NCBI RefSeq assembly: GCF_002119685.1 | Contig: NZ_CP021108.1 | Span: 2,294,001-2,358,000, forward strand | DNA from: Bordetella genomosp. 8 | GTDB taxonomy: Bacteria; Pseudomonadota; Gammaproteobacteria; Burkholderiales; Burkholderiaceae_B | Direction of reading: 5' to 3' | Length of the DNA: 64,000 bases | In this document: in pieces, positions 23,213-38,900 of the stretch | How the letters are laid out: each line of letters starts with the position of its first letter | How positions within the stretch are numbered: the stretch's first letter is position 1 | Translations under genes and position numbers: made by a program | The notes under the pieces: generated by a model | What the model saw: only the letters and a program-made list of their open reading frames with translations | What the model was told of the DNA's origin: nothing | The model's database searches: none

Positions 23213-25152
23213 GCGGAGCTCCCGTACGAGCCCGTATCCGCCGCACGATTGGCCGCGCGGCGCCCGCGCAGCCGGTCGCCGACGACGCGGAGGTATCCGG
23301 CGATACCTTGCGGGAAGGCCAGGACCAGCAACAGGATCACGCCGCCGAGCAGGGCGCGCCAATAGTCGGTCGCGCGCATGACGTTGTCCTGCAGCCAGGT
23401 GTAGGCGGTGGCGCCGACGATGGGGCCGGCCAGCGTCTGGATGCCGCCCAGCAGCACCATGACCAGGCCGTCCACGGACTTGCCGACCGACATGACATCC
23501 GGCGCGATGCTGCCTTTGGAGAAGGCGTACAGGGCGCCTGCCAGCCCGGCGAAGAGGCCGGCGACGACGAAGGCCGCCCACTGCACACGCCGCACGTCCA
23601 GGCCGATGGCGTCGCTGCGCAACACCGAGTCGCGGCCGGCGCGCATGGCATAGCCGAAAGGCGAGTACAGCACCCGTCGCAGCAGCAGGACGCCGATGAC
23701 GGTCAATGCCAGCGTCAGGTAGTAGTAGGCGTAGCCGGCCGATAGCCACGGCGCCGGCCACAGGCCGGTGATGCCATTCGATCCGCCGGTCAGCCCATCC
23801 CACTGGAAGACCACCGACCACACGATCTGGGAGAACGCCAGGGTCAGCATGGCCAGGTAGACGCCCGACAGGCGCACGCAGAACCAGCCGAAGACCAGCG
23901 CGCCCAGCGCCGCGACCAGAGGCGCACCCAGCAGGGCGGCTTCCATCGGCAGCGAGGCGCTTTTCAGCAGCAGGGCGGCGCCGTAGGCGCCGAGCCCGAA
24001 ATAGGCGGCATGGCCGAAGGAGTGCATGCCGGCCGGACCCATGATGAAGTGCAGGCTGGCGGCGAACAGCACTGCCGTCAGAATGTCGGTCAGCAGCACG
24101 GTGGCATAGGGAAAGCGGTCGCCCAGCAGGGGCGTCAGGATCAGCAGCGCCAGGATGCCGGCCGCGAACCAGCGCAGGCCGCGCGACGACGGGCGCAGGG
24201 GCGCTTCGATCGGCGCCGCGCCGCGCGCCAGCACGGCGGGGCGTCCGAGCAGGCCCCAGGGCCGCACCGCCAGGACGATCGCCATGACCAGGAATTCGGC
24301 CACCAGCGTCAAGGGCGCCAGGGAAACTTCCATGCCGGCGATGCTGAACGAGCCGATGGCGATGCACAGCGCCTTGATTTCCGCGATGAGCAGCGCGGCG
24401 ACATAGGCGCCGGGTATCGAGCCCATGCCGCCGACGACGACCACGACGAAGGCGTCGCCGATGATGCGCAGGTCCAGTCCCAGGCTGGCGGGTTCGCGCG
24501 GCAACTGCACCGCGCCGCCCAGGCCCGCCAGGGCCGCGCCCAGCGCGAATACGCCGGTGAACAGCCACGCCTGGTTGACGCCCAGGGCGCCCAGCATTTC
24601 CCTATCCTGTGTGGCGGCGCGCACCAGCGTGCCCCAGCGCGTGCGTGTCAGCAGCAGCCAGAGCAGGCCCAGCACGATCGGGCCGAGGGCGATCAGGACC
24701 AGGCTGTATGCCGGGAACTGCCGGCCCAGGATGGAGACGGCGCCGCCCAGCCCCGGCGCGCGCCGGCCCAGCAGGTCTTCCGGGCCCCAGATGGCCAGGA
24801 CCGCGTCGTTGATCACCAGCACCAGCGCGAACGTGGCCAGCAGCTGGAACAGCTCGGGCGCGCGGTAGATGCGGCGCAGCAGCGCGATCTCGACGAGCGC
24901 GCCAAGGATGCCGATGACGGCGGCGGCCAGCACCACGCTGCCCCAGAAACCCAACGCCGTCGCGCCGTATCGTTCGGTCAGGCTGTATGCGACGTACAGG
25001 CCCACCATATACAGCGAACCGTGGGCGAAGTTGACGATGCGCGTTACGCCGAAGATCAGCGACAGGCCCGCGGCGACCAGGAACAGCGTGGATGCTTCGG
25101 CCAGGCCGTTCAGCAGCTGGACGATCAGCGCATTCAGGCTCAGGCCGGTCAT
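23209..25152 (-). CDS. Fused LivH-LivM permease of the same ABC importer
   Basis: A 647-residue inner-membrane protein that joins the two HAAT permeases. The LivH-like half (about 1-290) has LSLIFGVTRIVNFAHGSLYM near the start and VVVVVGGMGSIPGAYVAALL near 245. The LivM-like half (about 325-620) has SLHFIMGPAGMHSFGHAAYF and the loop AFVVAGLFAGLAGALYAFSK. Each half carries its own EAA-like coupling loop (for example GVNQAWLFTGVFALG in the first). The ATG shares one base with the TGA of the binding protein (TGATG), and the gene's own TGA overlaps the ATPase ATG. The whole importer is thus encoded by three translationally coupled genes instead of five. Confidence 0.93.
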   Translation of the reverse strand: MTGLSLNALIVQLLNGLAEASTLFLVAAGLSLIFGVTRIVNFAHGSLYMVGLYVAYSLTERYGATALGFWGSVVLAAAVIGILGALVEIALLRRIYRAPELFQLLATFALVLVINDAVLAIWGPEDLLGRRAPGLGGAVSILGRQFPAYSLVLIALGPIVLGLLWLLLTRTRWGTLVRAATQDREMLGALGVNQAWLFTGVFALGAALAGLGGAVQLPREPASLGLDLRIIGDAFVVVVVGGMGSIPGAYVAALLIAEIKALCIAIGSFSIAGMEVSLAPLTLVAEFLVMAIVLAVRPWGLLGRPAVLARGAAPIEAPLRPSSRGLRWFAAGILALLILTPLLGDRFPYATVLLTDILTAVLFAASLHFIMGPAGMHSFGHAAYFGLGAYGAALLLKSASLPMEAALLGAPLVAALGALVFGWFCVRLSGVYLAMLTLAFSQIVWSVVFQWDGLTGGSNGITGLWPAPWLSAGYAYYYLTLALTVIGVLLLRRVLYSPFGYAMRAGRDSVLRSDAIGLDVRRVQWAAFVVAGLFAGLAGALYAFSKGSIAPDVMSVGKSVDGLVMVLLGGIQTLAGPIVGATAYTWLQDNVMRATDYWRALLGGVILLLVLAFPQGIAGYLRVVGDRLRGRRAANRAADTGSYGSSA

Positions 25153-26408
25153 CAATTCGCCGGACGCAGCTTCTTCACTTCCTCGTCCGAGGGCAGGAAA
25201 TTCGCGCCGTTCATGTATTGGTAATCGACCATGACGCCCTTGCCATCCTTCTGGGCCAGCTTGCCGACGTAGGCGCCCATGGTGGATTGATGGTCGATGG
25301 CGCGGTATTCGATGGGACCGAAGGGCGTGCCGACCTTCAAGCCTTCGAAGGCGGCGACGAGTTTTTCGGTGTCGGCGCCGCCGGCTTTCTTCATGCCCGC
25401 CGCCATCGACATGACGGAGCTGTAGCCGATGATGGATCCCAGGCGCGGGTAGTCCTTGAAGCGGTCCTGGTAGGCCTTCAGGAAAGCCGTGTGTTCGGGG
25501 GTCTGGATGGAGTACCAGGGATACCCGGTGACGATCCAGCCGTTGGGGGTTTCTTCCTTCAGGGGATCCAGGTATTCCGGTTCGCCGCTCAGCAGGCTGA
25601 CCACGGGCGTGTTGGGAAACAGGCCGCGGGTGTTGCCTTCGCGGACCAGCTTGGCGACGTCGGCGGCGAACAGGACGTTGAAGATGGCGTCCGGCTTGGC
25701 ATCGGCCAGGGCTTGCACGACGCTGCCGGCATCGACCTTGCCGAGCGGGGTCGCCTGCTCGGCGACGAATTCGACATCGGGCTGGGCCTTTTTCATCAAG
25801 GCCTTGAACGTGGCGGCAGCCGATTGGCCGTATTCGTAGTTGGGGTAGACGATGGCCCAGCGCTTTTTGTTCAGCTTGGCGGCATCGGGCACCAGCATGG
25901 CGGTCTGCATATAGGTGGAGACGCGCAGCCGGAAGGTGTAGCGGTTGCCGTCCTGCCAGACGATCTTGTCGGTCAGCGGCTCGCTGGCCAGGAAGAACAC
26001 TTTCTTCTGCTTGGCGAAGTCGGTCAGCGCCAGGCCGATATTGGACAGGAAGGATCCCATCAGCACGTCGACGCGCTCGCGCGACAGCAGTTCTTCGGCG
26101 GCACGCACGGCATCGCCGGGGTTGGCGTTGTCGTCGCGCGTGATCAGCTCCAGCTTTTTGCCGCCGATGCCGCCGGCGGCGTTGACCTGCTCGACGGCCA
26201 GCTCCATGCCCTTGCGGTACGGGTCCAGAAACGCCGGTTGCGATTTATAGCTGTTGATCTCGCCGATCTTGATGGCGCCTTGCGCGGCGGCGGGGGACGA
26301 GAACCCCAGTGAAAAGCAGGCAAGAGCGAAACCGACGAAGGCGGACGCGGCGCCGCGTGCCAGGCGATCGGCGGCGTCCCGCTGCCGCGCGGCTATTTCA
26401 ATGTTCAT
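25152..26408 (-). CDS. Periplasmic binding protein of the branched-chain-type ABC importer
   Basis: A 418-residue type I periplasmic binding protein (Peripla_BP_6). The signal peptide is long, with a 23-residue charged region before the hydrophobic core AFVGFALACFSLGFS, and is cleaved near PAAA-QGAIKIGE. Fold landmarks are AVEQVNAAGGIGGKKLELIT near 70, the hinge segment VVQALADAKPDAIFNVLFAA and GIIGYSSVMSMAAGMKKAGG-like C-terminal helices. GGGGAAAT precedes ATG. It heads the importer operon. Similar proteins bind amino acids, amides or urea; the ligand cannot be named. The promoter region of 140 bp before it carries a GTATCA-N17-TGATAC dyad. Confidence 0.92.
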   Translation of the reverse strand: MNIEIAARQRDAADRLARGAASAFVGFALACFSLGFSSPAAAQGAIKIGEINSYKSQPAFLDPYRKGMELAVEQVNAAGGIGGKKLELITRDDNANPGDAVRAAEELLSRERVDVLMGSFLSNIGLALTDFAKQKKVFFLASEPLTDKIVWQDGNRYTFRLRVSTYMQTAMLVPDAAKLNKKRWAIVYPNYEYGQSAAATFKALMKKAQPDVEFVAEQATPLGKVDAGSVVQALADAKPDAIFNVLFAADVAKLVREGNTRGLFPNTPVVSLLSGEPEYLDPLKEETPNGWIVTGYPWYSIQTPEHTAFLKAYQDRFKDYPRLGSIIGYSSVMSMAAGMKKAGGADTEKLVAAFEGLKVGTPFGPIEYRAIDHQSTMGAYVGKLAQKDGKGVMVDYQYMNGANFLPSDEEVKKLRPAN

Positions 26409-26505
26409 AATTTCCCCAGATTGCAATACAGATCGATGTCGGGCAGTAAAACGACGTAGCCGACAATATAAATTGCTTTTGGGTGTTGGCGTGGCGATTT
26501 GAGAA

Positions 26506-26534
26506 GTATCAAAATCGATGAGAATTGCTGATAC
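26506..26534. promoter_or_regulatory. Perfect GTATCA...TGATAC dyad upstream of the ABC importer operon
   Basis: GTATCA (26506-26511) and TGATAC (26529-26534) are perfect inverted copies 17 bp apart. They lie about 100 bp upstream of the binding protein start and 15 bp downstream of the lhr stop. The spacing of half-sites suits a dimeric repressor or activator. No T-run supports a terminator. Confidence 0.45.
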
Positions 26535-26548
26535 CTCAGCCTGGTCGG

Positions 26549-31123
<4,575 letters not shown>

Positions 31124-31197
31124 GCCTACTTATATCGGGGCGTAAAACGGGAAGTCAACCGCGGCGCGCAAGACCGTTGTCCGGCTAAGATCCCGGC

Positions 31198-32094
31198 ATG
31201 AAGACGACCCTGGACGAAATGCAGACCTTCATCGCCGTGGTGGACACCGGCTCCATCACGGCCGCGTCGACCCATCTGGGCCAGACCGTATCCGCCATCA
31301 GCCGTGCGCTGGCCCGGCTGGAACGCAAGCTGGACACCACGCTATTGCAGCGCACGACCCGCCGGCTGGCGCTGACGCAGGAAGGGCAGCTATTCCTGGA
31401 CGATGCGCGCCGCATCATCGAATCGGTGGAGGCGATGGAAGAGCAGATGGCGGTGCGCCGCCAGGTGCCCGCCGGCCTGTTGCGCGTGAATGCCGCGTCG
31501 CCTTTCATGCTGCACGTGGTGGTGCCGCTGGTCGGCGGTTTTCGCGAACGCTACCCGGAGATCACGCTGGAGTTGCACACCAGCGACCAGATCATCGATC
31601 TGCTGGAGCAGCGCACGGATATCGCCATCCGTATCGGTCCGCTGCGCGATTCGACGTTGCACGCGCGTCCCTTGGGCAGCAATGCCCTGCGGATACTGGC
31701 CAGCCCGTCCTACCTGAAGCAGCACGGCAAGCCGCGCAGCCCGGCGGACCTGGCCCGTCACAGCCTGCTGGGTTTCACGCAGCCGGATAGCCTGAACCAA
31801 TGGCCGCTACGGCAGGGGGAGGAAACCTCCATGCCGATCGCGCCCACGTTGTCGGCGTCCAGCGGGGAAACCCTGCGGCAACTGGCGCTGGCCGGACAGG
31901 GCCTGGCCTGCCTGGCGGATTTCATGACCCGGGAAGATCGCCGGCGCGGTGATCTGGTGCAGGTGCTGGCGCGCGACACCGTGGAACTGCGGCAGCCGGT
32001 GCATGCGGTGTACTACCGGAACACGCAACTGGCTTCGCGCATCGCCTGCTTCCTGGACTACGTCGCCGAGCAGATGCGCGCGCAGGCGGATTGA
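31198..32094 (+). CDS. LysR-family transcriptional regulator, YafC-like
   Basis: A 298-residue LysR regulator of the large DNA-binding group that includes E. coli YafC. The helix-turn-helix has TFIAVVDTGSITAASTHLGQ then VSAISRALARLERKL, followed by TLLQRTTRRLALTQEGQLFL. The effector domain contains RTDIAIRIGPLRDSTLHARP, a hallmark of this subgroup. It is divergent from lhr; a regulatory link is not evident. The neighbouring small LprI-domain gene is convergent. Target genes and effector are unknown. Confidence 0.92.
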   Translation: MKTTLDEMQTFIAVVDTGSITAASTHLGQTVSAISRALARLERKLDTTLLQRTTRRLALTQEGQLFLDDARRIIESVEAMEEQMAVRRQVPAGLLRVNAASPFMLHVVVPLVGGFRERYPEITLELHTSDQIIDLLEQRTDIAIRIGPLRDSTLHARPLGSNALRILASPSYLKQHGKPRSPADLARHSLLGFTQPDSLNQWPLRQGEETSMPIAPTLSASSGETLRQLALAGQGLACLADFMTREDRRRGDLVQVLARDTVELRQPVHAVYYRNTQLASRIACFLDYVAEQMRAQAD

Positions 32095-32125
32095 AGGGCG
32101 GCGGGTTCGCCGCCGCGACGTTCGT

Positions 32126-32560
32126 TCATTGTTCCAGCAACTGCGCGGTGCGCCATCGCGTCAGGGCCACCTGGCAAGCCTGTTCGGTGTCGCCGGCGCC
32201 CGTGCCGCCCATCAGCGCCGCGCCCTGTCGCCTGCACTCCTTCTGCAGGAAGCTTTTGAAGCTGTCCTGGGAATGCTTCAGCGTTCGCAGCGCTTCCGGC
32301 GTCGAGGCGGAATCGATCTTCCTGAGATCGGATTCGACCTGCGCGTAGGCGCCATCCATCTGCCGCCGGGCCGTCTTCAATTCCGTGTCCAGGCAGCCAT
32401 GCAACGCTGTTCTGGGCTGGCCGGCCAATGCCGTCGCGCAGGTGTCCAGAACGCTGGTGGTGGTCATCCGCGGCGCCGCGTCGGCGCTCCACGCTGTGCC
32501 CGAGGCGGCCGCAAATGCCGCCGTCGCGGCGATACCGATACGCAGAAGTGTTGCTTTCAT
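32126..32560 (-). CDS. Secreted LprI/DUF1311-domain protein
   Basis: A 144-residue exported protein. The signal peptide (MKATLLRIGIAATAAFAAAS, then GTAWSADA) is followed by an LprI/DUF1311-like helical domain. Its features are the paired cysteines in DTCATALAGQPRTALHGCLD and KECRRQG...EQAC, plus the motif LKTARRQMDGAYAQVESDLR. In LprI of Mycobacterium this fold inhibits lysozyme. ATG 32560 has GAGG eight bases upstream; an earlier in-frame start lacks a leader feature. It is a single gene, convergent with the YafC-like regulator. The periplasmic role is unproven; lysozyme inhibition is a family-based possibility. Confidence 0.8.
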   Translation of the reverse strand: MKATLLRIGIAATAAFAAASGTAWSADAAPRMTTTSVLDTCATALAGQPRTALHGCLDTELKTARRQMDGAYAQVESDLRKIDSASTPEALRTLKHSQDSFKSFLQKECRRQGAALMGGTGAGDTEQACQVALTRWRTAQLLEQ

Positions 32561-32907
32561 TGCCTGGTCCTCATTACCCGGTCCCATCGATTCGGGACAA
32601 ACGTGCCGACGATTTTAGGGATGGGCGGCGGGAAGGGGGCGGCGCGACGTGGAATGAACGTTGAGTCCGAGCCGCTAGATCATTCCGCATGAATCGACGC
32701 TGAATGCCGTGCACCTGGACCCTGGCAGTGCGGCCGCGGAGCAACAGAAGTACATATTTCATACACAGTCTGGTTATCTTTTGATAATCTGCGGCGCGCA
32801 TCTGAACAATTAGAAATGATGATTGCAACATAAAGTTGCGTCGCAACGCTGTATCCCGGGCTGGATGTCGATACGGTTCATCCATGCCCCTACATGGAAT
32901 CGAGCGA
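32561..32907. promoter_or_regulatory. 347-bp non-coding region upstream of the giant autotransporter
   Basis: No convincing gene is seen here. The stretch 32745-32835 is AT-rich for this genome and contains TTATC-TTTT-GATAA (32775-32788). Further on, three half-sites alternate: GCAAC (32825-32829), GTTGCG (32835-32840) and CGCAAC (32842-32847). The middle copy can pair with either neighbour, so it could form alternative hairpins in the leader or be a repeated protein site. The autotransporter promoter and control region should be here. An in-frame ATG at 32836 would put part of this within the gene, but the signal peptide argues for 32908. Confidence 0.5.
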
Positions 32908-35900
32908 ATGAAGAATCGGGTGAGGGTGACGGTGGGCGGTGGGGCGTTGCTGGGCGGCGCGGCCGCATTCATGGCACCGCACGCGGCACTGGCGCAGGCC
33001 ATGACGTGCACATCGAACGGCGAGTATCTATGCGTGAACGGCAACACGCCCGCCAGTTCGTCCATCGGGGTCGTCGTACCATCGGGCCAGTTCGCATCGG
33101 TCAACAACAACGCCCCCATCAGCTATACGCCGCCGTCCTCGTCCAATGCCGCCTTGGGCGTTTCGACCTACAGCGGGTCTCCCCAGGGTTTTTCCGTCTA
33201 CAACCAGGGCAACATCGGCCTGGCGGGCGGGCCGTCCACCCTCAACGATTACGTCTTCGGGATCTGGGCATTGCAGCAGGGGGCCCCCGCGTCCGCCGGC
33301 ACCAATACGGCCGGCATCGTGTCGGTGACCAACTCCGCCTCGATCACCTTGAATTCGCCGGCAGTGCAGGCTATAGGGGGCGCGGCGATCTGGGCGGCCG
33401 ACCAGGGAGGCGTCGGCCAGGTGCAAGGCACCTACGGGACGCAGGGCGGCGCTTCCGCCGGCGTGTCGGTCGTCAACAACGGCGGTGTCAATGCGACGCT
33501 GAGCGGGACGACCGGGTTCGCGGGCATACAGGCCATGTCGGTGGGCGGCGCCTCCGCCAGCGGACCCAACCTGATTTTCAATGCCGCGGCGGGTGGGGCG
33601 GGCGGACCGGCGTCGGTGACCTCCGGCGCATCGGTGGGCGTGAACTGGACCTGGCAGAACGCGGGCAGCGGCAACACGGGCGTCTACGGCATCCAGGCTT
33701 ATTCCCAGGGCGGCGCCGGCGGCAATACCGATGCGGGGACCGACGGCGGTTCGTATGGCGGCAGCGGCGGCGCGGCAGGGGCGGCCACGGTCACCTTGAG
33801 CAAATTCGGCGACGTGGCCCTGACCGTGCAAGGCACGCCGCCATCGGGTTTCCCGGCCGCGCCCAGCGCGGTGGTGGGCGCCTACAGCATCGGCGGCGCG
33901 GGCGGGTACGCGGCGCAAGGCAACACCAACAGCGGCGCCAGCGGCGGCGCGGCGGGCGCGGCGCAGATCGCGCTGACGGACGCCTTCATCACGGGCAGCG
34001 GCAGCGATTTGCCCGGCCTGCTGGCGTACAGCGCGGGTGGCGCGGGCGGCTATGGCGGGACGCCGGCATCGGGCGACGGCACCTTGAACCCGTACCAGAA
34101 CGGCGCCGCCGGCGGCAGTACGGCCGGCGCTTCGATCTCCGTGCTGGCGCAGACGCGATCGAACACGATCATGACGACGGCCGGCGGTATCGGGCAGTCT
34201 CCGGCCATTGTCGCGGCGCAACTGGGCGGCGCCGGCGGCTACGGCGGCAACAGCCAGGATGGAGGGTTCTCCCATTCGCAGGGCGGCAATGGCGGTAACG
34301 GCGGCAACGCCGGGCCCATCAATATCCAGGTGCAAGGAAGCAGCCCGAACGTGGTGACGCTATCCACCAACGGCGCGACCTCGCCTGGCATCTATGCCTA
34401 CAGCCTGGGCGGGACAGCGGGGTATGGCGGGCGTTCGCAGACGAATCTGGCCGGCAGCGCGCAGGGCGGCACCGGCGGGAACGGTGGCGCGGGCGGCGAC
34501 ATCAGCGTAACGGTCGGATCGACCCTGATCCAGACGCAACAGGCCACCTCTCCCGGCATCGTCGCGCGAACCGAGGGCGGCATAGGCGGCGACGGCGGCT
34601 TTGCCAGCGCGTCCAGCGCGACGGGCGGCAATGGCGGCAACGGCGGTGCGTCGGGCAACATCTTCATCCAGACGGATGGCGGTTCCGCGATCACCACCGC
34701 GGGCAACGATTCCATGGGCATCCTGGCGCAGACCTTGAGCGCGGCCGGTGGCGATGCGAATGGCAAGAACACGGTATTTTCGGCCAGCGGCGGCACCCCC
34801 GGCACGGGCGGGCAGGCGGGCACGGTGACCGTCACGAACGCAGCCGCCATCACCACGGCAGGGCTGACCTCGCGCGGCATACTCGTGCAGTCCATGGCGG
34901 GTTCCGGGGGCAACGGCGGTTCGAGCTGGTCGCTGTTCCATACCGGCGGCATCACGGGCGGCGCTGGGGGCGCGGCAGGCGCGGTTGCCGTCACGAACAG
35001 CGGCGCCATCAGCACTGCGGGCGACAATTCCGAAGGCATTCTGCTGCAATCCATCGGCGGTGGCGGCGGCGCGGGCGGCCAGGGATCCGGCGTGTTCAAC
35101 AGCCCGGGTGGAAGCGGCGGCAATGGCTCGAACGGCGGTGGCGTGACCTTGGTCAATAGCGGCGCCATTTCGACGTCGGGCGAAGGTTCGATCGGCGTGC
35201 TCACGCAGTCCATCGGCGGCAGCGGCGGCGATGGCGGCGGTTCGTACAGCGTTTCCGTGGCTGTGGGCGGCACCGGCGGCAACGCGGCGGCGGGCGGCGA
35301 CATCAATGCCACGCTGAACAGCGGATCGAACATCAGCACCACCGGCGCGGGCGCGCACGGCCTTATCTTCCAGTCCATCGGCGGGGGCGGCGGCAACGGG
35401 GGCAGCGCGACCAGCACCGGCGTGGCCGTGACGGTCTCGGTAGGCGGACAGGGCGGCGATGGCGGAGCCGGCGGCAACGTTCTCGTCAGCGGCAACGGCG
35501 CCAACGTGTCGGCATCCGGCAGCAAGTCGGCGGGCCTGATCGCGCAATCGATCGGCGGCGGCGGCGGCACCGGTGGATCGGCCATGGGCACGTCGGCCAG
35601 CGCCGTCTTCGATGCTTCGGTGTCGGTGGGCGGCAGGGGCGGCAACGCACCCAGCGACGCGGGGCAGGTTTCCGTCAGCCTGGCGGGCGGCTCCATCGCG
35701 ACGGGTCAGGATCCGCATCTGATCATCGGGTCGACGGCGCCGGGCTCCTGCCTGGGGTCTGGCGGCCAGGCGGGCGGCGCCTGCAACGTGCTGCCGGTGG
35801 ACAGCCATGGCGTGGTGGTGCAAAGCGTGGGCGGGGGCGGAGGAAGCGGCGGCCAGGCCACGGCACAGGCCATTGCGATCGCGGCTCCCGTGACGCCGGG

Positions 35901-38900
35901 CGGTTCGCAGGCGGCCATCGCGGCGGCGGTGGCGGTAGGGGGCAATGGCGGCGCGGGCGGCAATGGCGGCATCGCGCAGTTTTCCCTGTCCAGCGGCGGC
36001 ACGATCACCACGGCGGGCAATGGCGGCGTCGGCGCGCTGGTCCAGAGCGTGGGCGGCGGCGGCGGCGACGGCGGCGATTCGTCGGCCATGGCGGCCACGA
36101 TCGGCTATGGGTCCGGGTCCGTGCCGGACGGCGGCAAGGCCCCCGCGGCCCAGGTGACGTCCACGGTGGCAGGCACTGGAGGAAAGGCCGGCAACGGCTC
36201 GACCGTGCAGGTCGCCATCGGCGGTTCGGTCGCCGTCGACGGTTCCAGCTTCACCTGCGATTGCAATGGCACCAATACGTCCATCCAGACCTTTGGCGAT
36301 TTTGCGCCGGGCGTCATCGCGCAGTCCATTGGCGGCGGCGGCGGCAACGCCGGCGTGGGCGGTGGCAATACGCAGGACTTCGGCACCGGGGCGAGTACCT
36401 CCGTGTCGTTCAACGTGGGGCGGGCGGGATCGCCGGGCGGCGATGGCGGGAATGTCACCGTCAACCTGTACCCGGGCAGCGGCATCCAGACCTGGGGCTC
36501 GGGGGCGGTGGGCATCATCGCGCAATCCATCGGCGGCGGCGGCGGGACGTCGGAAGGCGGTTCCTTCAGCCTGGGACAGTCGCTTTCGCCGCCCGAAGGC
36601 GCCACCCAGAAGCAGGGCGAAAACGTCAACCTGGGCAACCAGCAAAGCGAGAACGGCGGCACGGGCCTGGCAGTGACCGTGTCGGTGGCCGCGCCCATCG
36701 TCACCCATGGCAACGACGCGACGGGCGTGCTGGCCCAGTCCATCGGCGGTGGCGGCGGCCTGGGCGGTTCTTCCGGCTCGGACGCCTCGGGCGACAACCC
36801 GGTGCTGCTCTCGCTGGAGGGCCGCGAGTTCGTCAGCAACGTCGTCAGCGCCATCGACTCGGGCAAGTGGACGCCGCAGCAGAACACCACGATGAATCAT
36901 TCCATCGGCGGTACCGGCGGGGATGGCGGTTCCGGAGGCCCGGTATCCGTGACGCTGGCCTCGGCGATCGCGACCCTGGGCAATCCGGTCGTCGCCGGCG
37001 GCAACCAGCAGGCGAGCAGCGGCGACTGGGCGCACGGCATCGTGGCGCAATCCATCGGCGGCGGCGGCGGCAAGGGCGGCACGGCCATCGCGTCGGGCAC
37101 GGGCGCCGACCCGGCGGAACACAATGTCTTCCTGAATACGGCCGTGGGTGGGACCGGAGGCAGCGGCGGCAGCGGCGGCGCGGTCAACGTAAATTTCTCC
37201 AGTGGCGCCAGCATCCAGACCGTGGGCTATGCGGCCACCGGCGTGGTCGCGCAAAGCATCGGCGGCGGTGGCGGGATGGCCGCCGACGGTTCGGATGCAT
37301 CGGGCGGGAACCTGTCGGTCGGCGCCTCGCAGACCGGTAGCGGAGGCAGCGGCGGCAACGCGGGTAATGTCGACTTCGAGAACAGCGCATCCAACGGCAG
37401 CACCATCACCACGGCGGGCGACTTCGCGGATGGCTTGAACCTGCAGGCCATCGGCGGCGGCGGCGGCATTGCCGGCGCGGGGTCCAGCGCGTGGAAGGCC
37501 ATGGGCCAGCCGCATGTGGCCAACGCCATGTCGTTCACCGCCGGCGGCGGCGGGGCGTCCAGCGGCGCGGGCGGCAACGTGACCGTGAACTCGAACTACG
37601 TGAACAACGCAGGGATGACGATCAATGTGTCGGGCTACGGCGCGTACGGCATCCTGGCGCAAAGCATAGGCGGAGGCGGTGGCAGCATCATCGCCACGCA
37701 GGCCGGGACGGGCGCCCCGACATTCAAGCTCGGTGGCCAAAGCGACAATCCCAACGCCACGGGCGGGACGGTGCTGGTCCAGCTGACGACGCCGACCACG
37801 ATCAGCGCCAACGGCACGGCCGGCGTCGGCGTGCTGGCGCAATCGATCGGCAACGGCGGCGGCATCATCCGGGTGGATGACGGCACCAACAGCACGCCGT
37901 CCATGACTACCGGCTACAACCCGGCGTTTTCGGACCAGCGGGTACCCGGCAACGCGAATGGCGGCGCCGTGCTGATCAACTCCTACGCCAATATCAATGC
38001 GAACGGCCCTGGCGGCATCGGCATCCTGGCGCAGAGCGTGGGCGGGGGCGGCGGCATCGTGCTGAACGGCACCACGCTGTATGCGGGCGCGCCGCTGCAG
38101 CAGACCAGCAATGTCTGTACGTCGAGTTCGTGCAGCGGTTCGCCGGCCAACGGCTACCAGAATTTTTCGGTCAACATCCTCGGCGGCACGGTGTCGGCGA
38201 CGGGCACCAACGGCATCGGCATCTTCGCGCAGGCCGCGGGCTACGGATCGCCGCAAGGCGGCACGCCGGATGTGCAGGTTGGAGGGGCCACCGTGATCGG
38301 GGGTACGGATCCCAACCACTCCGGCACGCAGGGCGGCCAGGGCGGCGCGCAGGAAGCCCAGTCCAGCAGCGCCGCGGGCATCTGGATCGACAGGCCCGGC
38401 GGTCCCGGCGCCGGCACCGGTTCCGTCGTCTACGATTCCTGGGTCACGATCAATGCCGGCGGCGTCGTCACGAACTCGGACGGCTCGAACGGCACGGCCA
38501 TCAAGGTCACGGGCGGCGGCACCATTGCCCTGGCGAACTACGGCGCCATCACGGGCAACCTGGACCTGAACGCCGTCGAGAACGCGAACAACTGGGTGCC
38601 CGGTCCCTGGACGCCCGGCCCGCTGACCTTGCGTGGCGCACTGCTGCAGCCGCGCGGCAGCCTCAACAACTACGGCACCTGGGTGCCGGGCACGCAGGCG
38701 CTGGCGGACATTCAGAACCAGGGCTTGATCGCCTTCGACAATCCGCAGATGAAGACCCGCGTGTTCGGGCACTTCAACCAGACGGGCAGCGGCCGTCTCA
38801 GCCCCATGATCGATTCGCTGAACGACAACGTCAGCCTGTTGAAGGTGGACGGCACCGCCACGGTGGATGGGACGATCGTGCCCAATGCCATCACGCTGCT

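Noticed and set aside
23209..24568. An N-terminal extension that would fuse the LivGF protein to about 450 more residues
   Set aside because: The extension overlaps the permease gene in another frame and reads as Arg/Gly/Ala-rich noise. ATG 23212 with its ATGA overlap is the natural start.
34200..38300. CRISPR-like periodic repeats
   Set aside because: The repeated GCGCAATCCATCGGCGGCGG-type segments are coding repeats for QSIGGGGG. Spacing is irregular and the sequence between stays in frame.
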